From positions 1-64,000 of the forward strand of contig NZ_VSSS01000004.1 in NCBI RefSeq assembly GCF_008123425.1: DNA of 64,000 nt. The letters are read 5' to 3'. Both the position numbers and the translations under genes were made by a program. The stretch's first letter is position 1, and each line of letters opens with the position of its first letter. This document shows positions 1 through 7,082 of the stretch, one piece after another. The notes under the pieces are model-generated. The model saw only the letters and a program-made list of their open reading frames with translations. It ran no database searches and was not told the DNA's origin. The DNA comes from Bradyrhizobium rifense (lineage in GTDB: Bacteria > Pseudomonadota > Alphaproteobacteria > Rhizobiales > Xanthobacteraceae).

Positions 1-56
1 GTCGGGCAAAACAGGCGCATGATGGCAGGATCGGCAGGTGCGATGGATGGCAGCCC

Positions 57-89
57 GTAGCCCGGATTGCGCTGCGCTCCATCCGGGCT
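57..89. repeat. Dispersed palindromic repeat, copy A
   Basis: An imperfect palindrome opens with GTAGCCCGGAT and closes with ATCCGGGCT around a GCGCTGCGCTCC core. The same unit occurs twice, as an inverted pair, at 6886-6970. It lies just beyond the stop codon of the minus-strand gene at 99-368, so its transcript could act as a terminator-like hairpin. I recognise the family as a frequent intergenic repeat of Bradyrhizobium genomes; that part is from memory. Confidence 0.75.
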
Positions 90-98
90 GCGCTCGCT

Positions 99-368
99 TT
101 AGCTCCAGTCTTTCGCCTTCGGGAAGCAGGCCTGCTTGCGCGGGCTCCAGACGTAGTCCGATCCGCCGCAGGGCGGGCGTGGACGCGCGGTGGCCGGGCA
201 TTCGTTCCAGACACGCGCGCCGGTGCCCCAGCCATCGACCACGCAGGCGCCTGTCATTGTGGGGTGGCAACCGGGGCCGCAGAGGCCGTCGGCGTTGGCG
301 GCGCTGACCGCGCCCAGCAGCAGCGCGGGGGCCGTGAAGGCCAGCAAAAGGCGTGGAAGATGCTTCAT
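99..368 (-). CDS. Small exported cysteine-rich protein of unknown function
   Basis: An 89-residue protein with a clear signal peptide (Lys then a Leu/Ala-rich core, cleavage near AANA-DG, about residue 26). The mature part is short and has six cysteines, with motifs CGPGCHPT near its start and CGGSDYVW further on, so it probably forms disulfides outside the cytoplasm. The first half resembles the GCG_CRPN-type small periplasmic proteins common in Bradyrhizobium. Two ATGs are adjacent; the inner one (368) is chosen because the AGGAG sequence is 6 bases from it and only 3 from the outer one. Function is unknown. Confidence 0.7.
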   Translation of the reverse strand: MKHLPRLLLAFTAPALLLGAVSAANADGLCGPGCHPTMTGACVVDGWGTGARVWNECPATARPRPPCGGSDYVWSPRKQACFPKAKDWS

Positions 369-590
369 CATGCGCTCCTGCGTCAGCCGAGCCTTGAACC
401 TCGCACACGTTTTTGACGCGAGACGGCCGGCCGCTCCGCCCGGAGCATAGCACCAAATCCCGCGGCTGCGAACGGCGGCGGGAGCGGGGTGATGCCAGTG
501 CTACGATCCGCCGTTCAGGGATTTCGCGACGAGGGGGCCGCCGAAGTGGTAGTTGAGGCCGACCCGCGCCACCACGGAGCCGATGACGCC

Positions 591-992
591 ATGACCGTCC
601 TGCTCAACATCGATGTCCCCGATGTCGAAGCCGCCACGACCTTCTACACCGCCGCGTTCGGGCTCACGGTCGGCCGCCGCTTCGGCGCTGACTTCGTCGA
701 ACTCCTGGGCTGGCCGGGGCCGGTGTATCTGCTGACCAAGCAGGCGGGCACGTTTGGCGCGGGTGGCGACCGCCGCCGCTATAACCGGCACTGGACGCCG
801 CTGCATCTCGACGTCGTCGTCGACGATGTCGATGCCGCGGTGGCGCGCGCGGTTCGTGCCGGCGCGATCCTGGAGGCGCCTGCGCGCGATGCGCCCTATG
901 GACGGATCGCGATGCTGGCCGATCCGTTCGGGCACGGGTTTTGTCTGCTGGCGTTCAGCGCGGAGGGGTACGACGCGTTGCTTGGCGGGTAA
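591..992 (+). CDS. VOC (glyoxalase/bleomycin resistance) family protein
   Basis: A 133-residue single-domain VOC protein. The N-terminus (TVLLNIDVPDVEAATTFY) is the first beta-alpha unit of this fold, and the C-terminal half repeats it (LHLDVVVDDVDAAVARA, then DPFGHGFCLLAF). The family covers metal-dependent lyases, dioxygenases and antibiotic-binding proteins, and the substrate cannot be told here. The reading frame is open from 489, but homology starts at the ATG at 591, so the upstream 34 codons are left out. No neighbour suggests a pathway. Confidence 0.8.
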   Translation: MTVLLNIDVPDVEAATTFYTAAFGLTVGRRFGADFVELLGWPGPVYLLTKQAGTFGAGGDRRRYNRHWTPLHLDVVVDDVDAAVARAVRAGAILEAPARDAPYGRIAMLADPFGHGFCLLAFSAEGYDALLGG

Positions 993-1027
993 GATCGCGA
1001 GATGGAGCTGCGCTGCTGTCCGCGCGG

Positions 1028-1378
1028 CTAGGCCTTCTTCACGAACTCCGACTTCAGGTTCATGGCGCCGATGCCGTCGATCTTGCAGGCGATGTTGTGG
1101 CCGTCGGTCGCCTCCTGAAGACGGATGTTGCGGACCTTGGTGCCGCCCTTGACGACCGACGAGGAGCCCTTGACCTTGAGGTCCTTCATCACGATGACGC
1201 TGTCGCCGTTAGTGAGCACGTTGCCATGGGCATCGCACACGCCGGCCTCCTGCGGAGCTTGCGCGGCCGCATCGCCCGCAGGGCTCCATTCATGGGCGCA
1301 TTCCGGGCAGATCCAGAGGCCGCGATCCTGATAGGCGTGCTCCGACTGGCAGTTGGGGCATTTGGTGGCGTCGGTCAT
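1028..1378 (-). CDS. yjdM: Zinc ribbon protein YjdM (PhnA family)
   Basis: A 116-residue protein matching the PhnA/YjdM family in length and layout. Residues 7-28 form a zinc ribbon (CPNC ... CPEC), and the C-terminal half is the PhnA domain (DGNSV-like turn [10 protein letters not shown], then [13 protein letters not shown]). The family was once linked to alkylphosphonate use because E. coli phnA lies near the phn operon, but it is not a phosphonatase and its role is unsettled. The start at 1378 gives the canonical [10 protein letters not shown] opening; longer in-frame extensions lack homology. Downstream of the FixK-box microprotein gene on the same strand, 45 bases away. Confidence 0.88.
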   Translation of the reverse strand: MTDATKCPNCQSEHAYQDRGLWICPECAHEWSPAGDAAAQAPQEAGVCDAHGNVLTNGDSVIVMKDLKVKGSSSVVKGGTKVRNIRLQEATDGHNIACKIDGIGAMNLKSEFVKKA

Positions 1379-1422
1379 GATGGGTCTCGATCTCGGAGCT
1401 AGGCAAGGACAGTGGCGGGGCG

Positions 1423-1596
1423 TCAGCGAAACAACGCGACGAAGATCACGTAGAGCCAACCCAGGATCCCATGGATGATCGCCCACAGAATCGAGTGGTT
1501 GTTGGTGTAGGAGATCGCGATGGCGAGCGCCGAGCCGAAGCCCACGCCGTATTTCGCGCCCTCGACGCGGACGCCATAATACCGATTGCCGTTCAT
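1423..1596 (-). CDS. 57-residue membrane microprotein under a FixK-type box
   Basis: A small protein with a polar N-terminus rich in Tyr and Gly (about residues 1-20), one hydrophobic helix at about 21-30 and a stronger one at about 36-55 ([20 protein letters not shown]). It ends in FR, as expected of a small inner-membrane protein. AAAGGA precedes the ATG with normal spacing. A perfect FixK/FNR-type half-site pair is centred about 64 bases upstream of the start codon (1654-1667), which suggests induction under low oxygen. Function unknown; a partner of a respiratory membrane complex is a guess only. Confidence 0.7.
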   Translation of the reverse strand: MNGNRYYGVRVEGAKYGVGFGSALAIAISYTNNHSILWAIIHGILGWLYVIFVALFR

Positions 1597-1653
1597 GGTG
1601 ATCCTTTCCGGAGATTGCGCTGCATCTCTTCCTATGAGCATCGCGCCGGCCAC

Positions 1654-1667
1654 TTGACGCAGATCAA
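1654..1667 (-). promoter_or_regulatory. FixK2/FNR-type binding site
   Basis: On the minus strand the site reads TTGATCTGCGTCAA, a perfect match to TTGA-N6-TCAA, the box bound by the Crp/Fnr regulator FixK2 in Bradyrhizobium. It is centred about 64 bases upstream of the ATG of the microprotein at 1423-1596. If it activates from position -41, the leader would be a little over 20 bases, which fits. Confidence 0.6.
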
Positions 1668-1717
1668 TTGTTCTCCGCGCGCGCCGACCTACGCTTATAT
1701 CGCTAGTCGGTTTTGAA

Positions 1718-2554
1718 TCAGGCGTCCATGAACCGCGCCGTGCCCGAGACCCGGATCGAGCCGCCCTTGGCCGCGCCGATCTCGGCGCGGATCAGCGAGC
1801 GGGCGCCCATGTCTTCGCCCTGGACGATGTCGATGGCGCCGCCGTGCGGCCAGCCGATGTCGCGCAAGTATCCTGCGAACGCGGCGGCGGCTGCGCCCGT
1901 TGCGGGATCCTCGACCACGCCGCCGGCCGCAAAGGCATTGCGCACGTGGAACAGGCGCGGCGTCTCCACCTTCACCAGCGCAATGGTGACCAGGCCCGCT
2001 TGCTCCATCAGCGCGCGGCCCCGTTCGAACTCATAATTCATGCGCGCCAGCGCCTCGCGCGATCGCAACGCCAGCAGGGCATGACCGGCGCCGCCGTGAA
2101 TTTTTGCAGGCCGCAGTTTTGGGTCGAGATCGCCGCTGGCGTAGCCGAACAGATCCAGCAACGCATCCCGCAGCGACGCATCGAGCGGCGCGCTGCGCGT
2201 CGGCGGTGACTGCAACGCGGCTGCGATGGTGTTGCCGTCGCGCTGCCCCGAGACCGAAATGACGGCATCGTTCAGATTCAGCCCAAAACTGCGATCGCCG
2301 TAGCGATGCGCGAGCGCGGCGCCGAGCGCGATGGTGGCGTGTCCGCAGAAGGGCACCTCCATCAACGGCGAAAAATAGCGGACGCGCCATGCCTCACCCT
2401 CGGGCGCGGCAAAGGCGGTCTCGGAGAAGCCGACCTCGGCCGCGATCGCCTGCATCGCTGCGGCATCCGGCAAGGCATCGCCGATCCAGACGCCCGCAGG
2501 ATTGCCGCCTGTGTTGCCGTCGGAGAAGGCCGCGATACGAAGCACTGGTGTCAT
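1718..2554 (-). CDS. PhzF family isomerase/epimerase-like protein
   Basis: A 278-residue protein of the PhzF/YddE fold. The N-terminus has the conserved GNPAGV motif (residues 15-20) followed by FSETAF with the family's catalytic-type glutamate. The second half has the matching GHATIAL-like and DPATGAAAAAFAGYL motifs. PhzF itself isomerises a phenazine precursor, but nothing around this gene points to phenazines, so the substrate is unknown. The frame is open to 2686; the ATG at 2554 starts the conserved TPVLRIAAFSDGN strand and is preferred, with 2593 as an alternative. A short piece of this gene recurs inside the scar at 3396-3655. Confidence 0.83.
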   Translation of the reverse strand: MTPVLRIAAFSDGNTGGNPAGVWIGDALPDAAAMQAIAAEVGFSETAFAAPEGEAWRVRYFSPLMEVPFCGHATIALGAALAHRYGDRSFGLNLNDAVISVSGQRDGNTIAAALQSPPTRSAPLDASLRDALLDLFGYASGDLDPKLRPAKIHGGAGHALLALRSREALARMNYEFERGRALMEQAGLVTIALVKVETPRLFHVRNAFAAGGVVEDPATGAAAAAFAGYLRDIGWPHGGAIDIVQGEDMGARSLIRAEIGAAKGGSIRVSGTARFMDA

Positions 2555-2794
2555 GGGAGTGATCTCATTTGCCGCAGGTTGGGTTGCGCTCATGCGAAAC
2601 CTATCATCTTCGCGAGCCGCAATCATGAGAGGTTGAGCGCTTATGACTTCCATTATCGCTGCGTGCCGCGTTGGCAGCTGGGACAAAATGGCAAAGCTGG
2701 GGCTGTCAACGACAGATCGGGTTAGGAATGCTGCTTATCCCCGTAATACACTGAATGTCCTTTGGGGTTCGGGTGCGTATTGGGAGGATCAATC

Positions 2795-3313
2795 ATGGCA
2801 GGTGTTGAACAATTGCGCAGACGGGAAGGCGTGAACCTGGTTCAACTCGAGGCGGATATTGCATCGGTTCGCACGGGAAGTTCGATCGCTTCAATTTCTC
2901 TACCTGATTACGTCGAGCACACCGAGGGCGTCACGCGCGTCGGTGCGCTCAGTGCAGAGGCGGTCATTCGCGACTATGAGTCCGCTGCAAAAGAGATCGA
3001 GGCCATGGGCACCGAGTTGATCGACGCCGCGCAAAAGTGCGAAGCGCTGACAGCCCAGGTTCATGATGCGATTGCCTTCATGCGCGAAACAGCTGCTGGG
3101 TATCGCGACGAAGGACGGAAGATCTTCAAGCGCATTGAAGAATGTGCGCTCTTCACCGAAGACGTCCGCAAGACATGCGAAGAGGTCAAGCGCAGAATGA
3201 AGGACGTCTCGGTCGGCGAGTCCTCCAATGAGGAGCTTGCGACGCAAGAGCGCCAGCTGACTGGGATCGCCGCCACGGTGTCGGTGTACGAGATACCGGC
3301 CACGGAGCGGTAA
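2795..3313 (+). CDS. Helical/coiled-coil protein of unknown function
   Basis: A 172-residue, largely charged and helical protein. A short basic start (VEQLRRREGVNLVQLEADI) leads into a long helical segment at about 55-145 with heptad-like spacing (IRDYESAAKEIEAMG, EVKRRMKDV), so a coiled coil is likely. No signal peptide or membrane segment is visible. The start at 2795 has a strong GGGAGGA 7 bases upstream. A stem-loop at 3343-3375 follows the stop codon. I do not recognise the family. Confidence 0.65.
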   Translation: MAGVEQLRRREGVNLVQLEADIASVRTGSSIASISLPDYVEHTEGVTRVGALSAEAVIRDYESAAKEIEAMGTELIDAAQKCEALTAQVHDAIAFMRETAAGYRDEGRKIFKRIEECALFTEDVRKTCEEVKRRMKDVSVGESSNEELATQERQLTGIAATVSVYEIPATER

Positions 3314-3342
3314 TCCGCAGGATGGATTTACCCCTTTGCGAC

Positions 3343-3375
3343 ACCCATCACCTCGGCGAAGCCAAGGTGATGGGT
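3343..3375 (+). terminator. Stem-loop after the coiled-coil gene
   Basis: ACCCATCACCTCGGC is followed, after a GAA loop, by its near-perfect inverse GCCAAGGTGATGGGT. There is no T-run behind it, so it may be a weak terminator or an RNA-stabilising hairpin. Confidence 0.45.
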
Positions 3376-3395
3376 ATCGCTTTCGCCCTAACGGC

Positions 3396-3655
3396 TCACC
3401 AATCCCGATCGCCGTAGGGATCGACCATATAGGGCGGGGGCATCCCGGATCCTCGCGGCGGCCTGGGCTGCCTTGGTGCGGCCGCTTGGACGTGCGGTCG
3501 CGCAGGCGCAGCCGGATCGTTGTTCATCACGCTCTGCACGACGGGTTTCGCGGATGCAGCAGTCAGTTGCGTTTGTAGCGCCTGCATCTTCGCTGCATCC
3601 GGCAAGACGTCGCCAATCCAGACACCGGCGGGATTGCCCCTCGGCTGCCACCCAT
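3396..3655 (-). pseudogene. Chimeric gene scar: phzF fragment joined to the 3' end of the 8537-9538 gene
   Basis: Read on the minus strand, about 3655-3585 encodes GNPAGVWIGDVLPDAAKMQA, nearly identical to residues 14-33 of the PhzF protein at 1718-2554. The frame then passes straight into LQTQLTAAS ... SVMNNDPAAPARPHVQAAAP and ends in DPYGDRDW, a diverged copy of the last 60 or so residues of the protein at 8537-9538 (same order, ending DPYDDPYW). The join sits where both parents encode MQA/VQA, with shared bases AGCGCCTG. No start codon, signal peptide or complete domain is left, and the open frame runs into the FkbM gene only by chance. I read it as a recombination relic. Confidence 0.75.
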
Positions 3656-3732
3656 CCTGCGGATTGGGACAAGCCTCGCATAAGCCGGCATGGGGATAGT
3701 GGCCTCTACTCTCAGCTCGAGGAGATTCTGCA

Positions 3733-4557
3733 ATGCCGATCGCGGGGCAAAAGCTGGCCTTTGTCATGGCCTCGTCCAGCCATGGGACGATGATCGTCAA
3801 TCGCTTCGACTATCGCATGGTCGCCCCGGACCGCGGCTACGGCGTGGGGCATCAGATCCTCGAGGCCGCCGCGTTCGATCCCGGCGAAGTCAAGATCGCG
3901 CTCGAACTGCTGGCCTTGCGGCGGAAGCACCACGGTGACGGCGTGATCGCGATCGACTGCGGCGCCAATATCGGCGTGCACACCATCGAATGGGCCTCGG
4001 CCATGACGGGCTGGGGCTCGGTGATCGCGATCGAGGCGCAGGAGCGGATCTACTATGCGCTGGCCGGCAACATTGCCATCAACAACTGCTTCAATGCGCT
4101 GGCGGTGCATGCGGCCGTGTCCTCCGAAGCCGGCACGATGCAGGTGCCAAATCCAAACTATTTTATGCCATCGAGCTTCGGCAGCCTGGAATTGCGGCAG
4201 CGCCCGAACACCGAATTCATCGGCCAGCAGATCGACTATGCCGACAACACCGTTCTGATCCGGAAGATGACGCTGGACGAGCTCAATCTGCCGCGGGTCG
4301 ATTTCATCAAGATCGACATCGAGGGTATGGAGATGGAGGCCCTTGCAGGGGCTCGGGAGACGATCAAGGCATACCGCCCGATCCTGCTGATCGAAAAGAT
4401 CAAGACGGATATCCGGCAGCTCGAGCAATGGCTCGTCGACAACGGCTACCAGCTGATGGGTCTCGGCATCAACATTCTCGCCATCGATCCGAGCGATGTG
4501 TGCTTGAAGGATATCAACGTATCGCGGAGCGCCGGCCCGCAGACTCACGCGGCCTAG
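3733..4557 (+). CDS. FkbM family methyltransferase
   Basis: A 274-residue class I SAM-dependent methyltransferase. The SAM-binding motif I is AIDCGANIGVHTIEWA (about 73-88), followed by the acidic strand IAIEAQE (99-105). The FkbM signature DFIKIDIEGMEMEALAGA lies at 190-207. FkbM-type enzymes methylate hydroxyls of sugars or secondary metabolites. No glycan or polyketide genes are adjacent, so the substrate is unknown. GAGGAGA lies 7 bases before the ATG. A dispersed repeat follows the stop codon. Confidence 0.85.
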   Translation: MPIAGQKLAFVMASSSHGTMIVNRFDYRMVAPDRGYGVGHQILEAAAFDPGEVKIALELLALRRKHHGDGVIAIDCGANIGVHTIEWASAMTGWGSVIAIEAQERIYYALAGNIAINNCFNALAVHAAVSSEAGTMQVPNPNYFMPSSFGSLELRQRPNTEFIGQQIDYADNTVLIRKMTLDELNLPRVDFIKIDIEGMEMEALAGARETIKAYRPILLIEKIKTDIRQLEQWLVDNGYQLMGLGINILAIDPSDVCLKDINVSRSAGPQTHAA

Positions 4558-4577
4558 GCTGACTGCCCGGTTATGGC

Positions 4578-4622
4578 CCATCCTTCGAGACGCCCGCCCA
4601 CGGCGGGCCCTCAGGATGAGGT
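4578..4622. repeat. Dispersed palindromic repeat with CATCCTTCGAGACGC arm
   Basis: The unit opens with CATCCTTCGAGACGC, has an inner GCCCGCC/GGCGGGC stem and closes with CTCAGGATGAGG. I recognise it as a common intergenic palindrome of Bradyrhizobium and related genomes. It lies between convergent genes, where it could act as a bidirectional terminator. Confidence 0.65.
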
Positions 4623-4663
4623 CCCGTTGTGCGGCGAACGCGGCGAGTGACGCTCCGCCGAAC

Positions 4664-4879
4664 TTATTTCTGTACCATGGCCTGTGTGCCGGATGACGCG
4701 GGGGCAGGTTCCCAGGGCGCCGGGAGGATCACGCGGATCGGACGTGGCGTAGCGGTAATTTCGGTCGCGCTCGCGGCGACCCTCGCAGGCTGCTCCTGCG
4801 CGCCTTCGGCGGCGGCCACGGCCATGGACGCCAGGATAAAACTCGCCGCGATCGCCACAGCCCGCAAATCAATCACCAT
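4664..4879 (-). CDS. Small exported protein of unknown function
   Basis: A 71-residue protein with a typical signal peptide (AVAIAASFILASMAVAAAEG; cleavage near residue 24). The mature part is about 45 residues, proline-rich and without cysteines (TPRPIRVILPAPWEPAPA). GGAGGA stands 8 bases before the ATG, a strong argument that this short frame is translated. A candidate EcfG-type promoter with one mismatch lies just upstream. No family recognised. Confidence 0.6.
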   Translation of the reverse strand: MVIDLRAVAIAASFILASMAVAAAEGAQEQPARVAASATEITATPRPIRVILPAPWEPAPASSGTQAMVQK

Positions 4880-4905
4880 TATCGCCGTCCTCCGTTGGTA
4901 CAGAG

Positions 4906-4930
4906 AACGGCTGACTGCCGGGAAAGTTCA
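4906..4930 (-). promoter_or_regulatory. Candidate sigma-EcfG promoter (one mismatch)
   Basis: The minus strand reads TGAAC-N16-CGTT; the EcfG consensus in Bradyrhizobium is GGAAC-N16/17-CGTT. The -10 element ends 27 bases before the ATG of the exported protein at 4664-4879. The mismatch is in the first base of the -35 element, so this is weaker than the sites at 26720 and 40085. Confidence 0.3.
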
Positions 4931-5047
4931 GCAAGAGACGGCTGAAGCCGCCAGAGCCGCCGTCCGTCATTCATGCCAATCGTGATCGAAATTCGCTTGC
5001 CTTGCTTTGCGTCCTTTTGCACTCTTCCCGGGCAAGGAGATCAACGC

Positions 5048-5329
5048 ATGAATATCAGGACTGTTGCGTGTGCGCTCGGTACGGCCGCGGTGCTGTGCAG
5101 CCTCGGGATGCCAGGTGCTGAAGCCAGGACGCGGAAGGCCGTCGTCGTTCGCGCACCGCAAGAGAGGCTCATCGTCACGGCACCCGTGCTCCGGCCGACG
5201 CCGTGGGACTACAATGTTGTTCCACGCTATCGCTATCGGCCCGAGGACGACCGGGTGGATGCCTACGGCCCGCCGTTCGTGCCGTCATATGTTCGTTACG
5301 AGGGATGGCGGTGGCCGTATTGGTGGTGA
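5048..5329 (+). CDS. Small exported Tyr/Pro/Arg-rich protein
   Basis: A 93-residue protein with a signal peptide (IRTVACALGTAAVLCSLG; cleavage near AEA-RT, about residue 26). The mature part is rich in Arg, Pro, Tyr and Trp and ends in YEGWRWPYWW, an aromatic tail seen in many small periplasmic proteins of this genus. AAGGAGA lies 8 bases before the ATG at 5048, which also begins the signal peptide; the open frame upstream of it has no signal-like features. Function unknown. Confidence 0.65.
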   Translation: MNIRTVACALGTAAVLCSLGMPGAEARTRKAVVVRAPQERLIVTAPVLRPTPWDYNVVPRYRYRPEDDRVDAYGPPFVPSYVRYEGWRWPYWW

Positions 5330-5445
5330 ATGCCGATCACACGCTGAGGTGATCGGATTAACTTCACGGTCTGCGCCATCGCGGCAGGAACGATCGGCAC
5401 AGGGCAGGCTTGGTTGCTGCTGGGAGCGAATGATGGAGGCCCCAA

Positions 5446-5640
5446 ATGGCCCGCGACGAGCATAACAAGGCTGCCGAGCATCACGAGAATGCCGCAAAGG
5501 CACACAGGTCCGCAGCCGAGCATCACGGCAAGGGCGATCACGCCAAGGGCAAGGAGCAGGCCCAGAGTGCAAAACAGCACTCTCAGTCGGCTCATCAACA
5601 GACCGACCAGGCTCATGCGAAGAGCCAGCAGCAGAAGTAG
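5446..5640 (+). CDS. Small His/Gln/Ala-rich hydrophilic protein
   Basis: A 64-residue, fully hydrophilic protein made of short repeats of the type AAEHHENAAKAHRSAAEHH, then AQSAKQHSQSAHQQTDQAH. It has many His, Lys and Gln and no hydrophobic stretch. Small proteins of this composition are usually disordered or single helices and are often stress-related in rhizobia; that is inference. GGAGG precedes the ATG with good spacing, and a strong intrinsic terminator follows 10 bases after the stop codon, so the unit is a complete small transcript. Confidence 0.65.
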   Translation: MARDEHNKAAEHHENAAKAHRSAAEHHGKGDHAKGKEQAQSAKQHSQSAHQQTDQAHAKSQQQK

Positions 5641-5650
5641 CTGAACAACA

Positions 5651-5679
5651 AAAGGCCCGGCTCTTCGCCGGGCCTTTTT
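5651..5679 (+). terminator. Rho-independent terminator
   Basis: AAAGGCCCGGC, loop, GCCGGGCC, then TTTTT. It follows the His-rich small gene by 10 bases. Confidence 0.88.
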
Positions 5680-5710
5680 CGCATCAGGCTTGAAGCGCTG
5701 AGGACGACAG

Positions 5711-5748
5711 ATGTGGCGGGCACGCTTTCGCTTTACCGACCCTACGGC
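5711..5748. repeat. Dispersed repeat containing TGGCGGGCACGCTTTCGC
   Basis: This stretch matches my memory of a very common intergenic repeat of Bradyrhizobium and Rhodopseudomonas (the GTAGGGTGGGCAAAGCG type, here in inverse orientation ending CCTACGG). It sits directly beside the lytic transglycosylase fragment at 5749-5787. Confidence 0.5.
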
Positions 5749-5787
5749 ACTGAAATTGCCGCCTCATCGCGTTAACCTCCGCGATTT
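5749..5787 (-). pseudogene. Fragment resembling the 3' end of the lytic transglycosylase gene
   Basis: These 39 bases match 7619-7657, close to the end of the transglycosylase gene, with about six differences. They encode EVNAMRRQFQ where the gene encodes RVNAMKRQFQ. No start or catalytic part is present. It may be a leftover of a duplication, possibly moved with the adjoining repeat. The match is short, so chance or convergence is not excluded. Confidence 0.45.
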
Positions 5788-5865
5788 CCACGGGTTGCTC
5801 AAAATAACGCCCGTCTGTACCCTGCGTTGCAGAAGCGCTGGTTTTCCATCGACGGACAGACTGAA

Positions 5866-6876
5866 ATGACTGCAATCGAGGGCGTGGTTCCGGAGCAGGG
5901 TGCCGACCGGGAACTGGCGCCAAAAATGCCGCCGGGCGTGCTGGTCGACGGTCCGGTGGTCGACGCAAAGTTTCGCGATTCCTACATCTCGTTCGCCATG
6001 ATGATCTTGGGCTCGATCGGCGCGCTGATCTGGGCCTTCTGGCAAGGCATCGGACGGGTGGAGATTTCGGTCTTCGCCGGCATGTTCATGCTGACCACGA
6101 TGGGGATCGGCTTCATGCACCGCTACTTCGTGCACCGCAGCTACCGCTGCGGTCCGGTGATGCGGACGATCCTCGCTGCGATCGCCACGATGGCCGTGCA
6201 GGGCTCGATCCTGAAATGGGTGAGCAACCACCGGCGGCACCACCTTCACTCCGACAAGCCCGGCGACGTCCACAGCCCCTACTATGACGGCTTCGGCAAC
6301 CGCATCGAAGGCTTTGCCAAGGGGATGGGGCACGCGCAGGGCGGCTGGGTGTGGGACCAGGCGACCACCGATTCCGAATATTACGCCAGGGATATTCTGG
6401 CCGACCCGATCGCGATGTTCTTCACCAGGACGCGCTGGTACTGGTACGCGCTGTCGGCGATCATCATTCCGGGCGGCATCGGCTACGCGTTTGGCGGCGT
6501 GCACACGATGATCGGCTGTGTGCTGTTCTCAGGTCTGTTCCGCAGCTACCTCATGACCATGGCCACCTCGATGGTCAACTCGGTCTGCCATAGCGACGGT
6601 CGCTGGGGCTACCGTCGCTATGAGCTCAACGACGGCACCACCAACGAGCTGGTGACCACGATCCTCACCTTCGGCGAAGGACTGCACAACAACCATCACC
6701 GCTTTCCGCGCGACGCCTACCTCTCGCACGCCTGGTACGAGATCGACATCAACGGCCTGATCATTTTGGGGCTCGGAAAGCTCGGCCTCGTGCACGACAT
6801 CTTTGCGGCCGGCAGCCGGCAGCGAGGCTCGGACGGCGGAAAAGGCTCAGTGCCGGATACGGAAGCGACGGTCTGA
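5866..6876 (+). CDS. Membrane fatty acid (acyl-CoA/acyl-lipid) desaturase
   Basis: A 336-residue integral membrane desaturase. The three histidine boxes that hold the di-iron centre are visible: HRYFVHRS, NHRRHHLHSD and GLHNNHHRFP. Two long hydrophobic regions fall between and around them (FAMMILGSIGALIWAF, and WYALSAIIIPGGIGYAFGG). The box pattern is that of delta-9-type acyl-CoA/acyl-lipid desaturases, which introduce a double bond using oxygen and an electron donor. No ferredoxin or reductase gene is adjacent. The start is uncertain: ATG 5866 lacks a clear ribosome site and the frame is open to 5827. An inverted pair of repeats follows the gene. Confidence 0.82.
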   Translation: MTAIEGVVPEQGADRELAPKMPPGVLVDGPVVDAKFRDSYISFAMMILGSIGALIWAFWQGIGRVEISVFAGMFMLTTMGIGFMHRYFVHRSYRCGPVMRTILAAIATMAVQGSILKWVSNHRRHHLHSDKPGDVHSPYYDGFGNRIEGFAKGMGHAQGGWVWDQATTDSEYYARDILADPIAMFFTRTRWYWYALSAIIIPGGIGYAFGGVHTMIGCVLFSGLFRSYLMTMATSMVNSVCHSDGRWGYRRYELNDGTTNELVTTILTFGEGLHNNHHRFPRDAYLSHAWYEIDINGLIILGLGKLGLVHDIFAAGSRQRGSDGGKGSVPDTEATV

Positions 6877-6885
6877 TCGACTCCT

Positions 6886-6970
6886 GTAGCCCGGATGGAG
6901 CGAAGCGCAATCCGGGATATCGCCCCGAGACATACCGGCCCCGGATTTCGCTGCGCTCCATCCGGGCTAC
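6886..6970. repeat. Inverted pair of dispersed palindromic repeats (copies B and C)
   Basis: Arm one (6886-6916) starts GTAGCCCGGATGGAGCGAAG. Arm two (about 6940-6970) is its inverse and ends CTCCATCCGGGCTAC, with about 23 bases between. Transcribed RNA would fold into a long hairpin just after the desaturase stop codon. The unit is the same as at 57-89. Confidence 0.8.
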
Positions 6971-7082
6971 GGATCTCCGGGAGTTGCCAAACGCAGACGG
7001 AATAGCGAACATTGGTTGCTGATCCCGACGGGGCATTCATTCAGCTCCGTGTAAGCGATTTTGAAAATATTTGGAGGGCGCG

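Noticed and set aside
5387..5411. GGAAC upstream of the His-rich small gene as EcfG promoter
   Set aside because: At 16-17 bases downstream there is GCTT instead of CGTT; a GTT occurs only at 21 bases, outside the allowed spacing.
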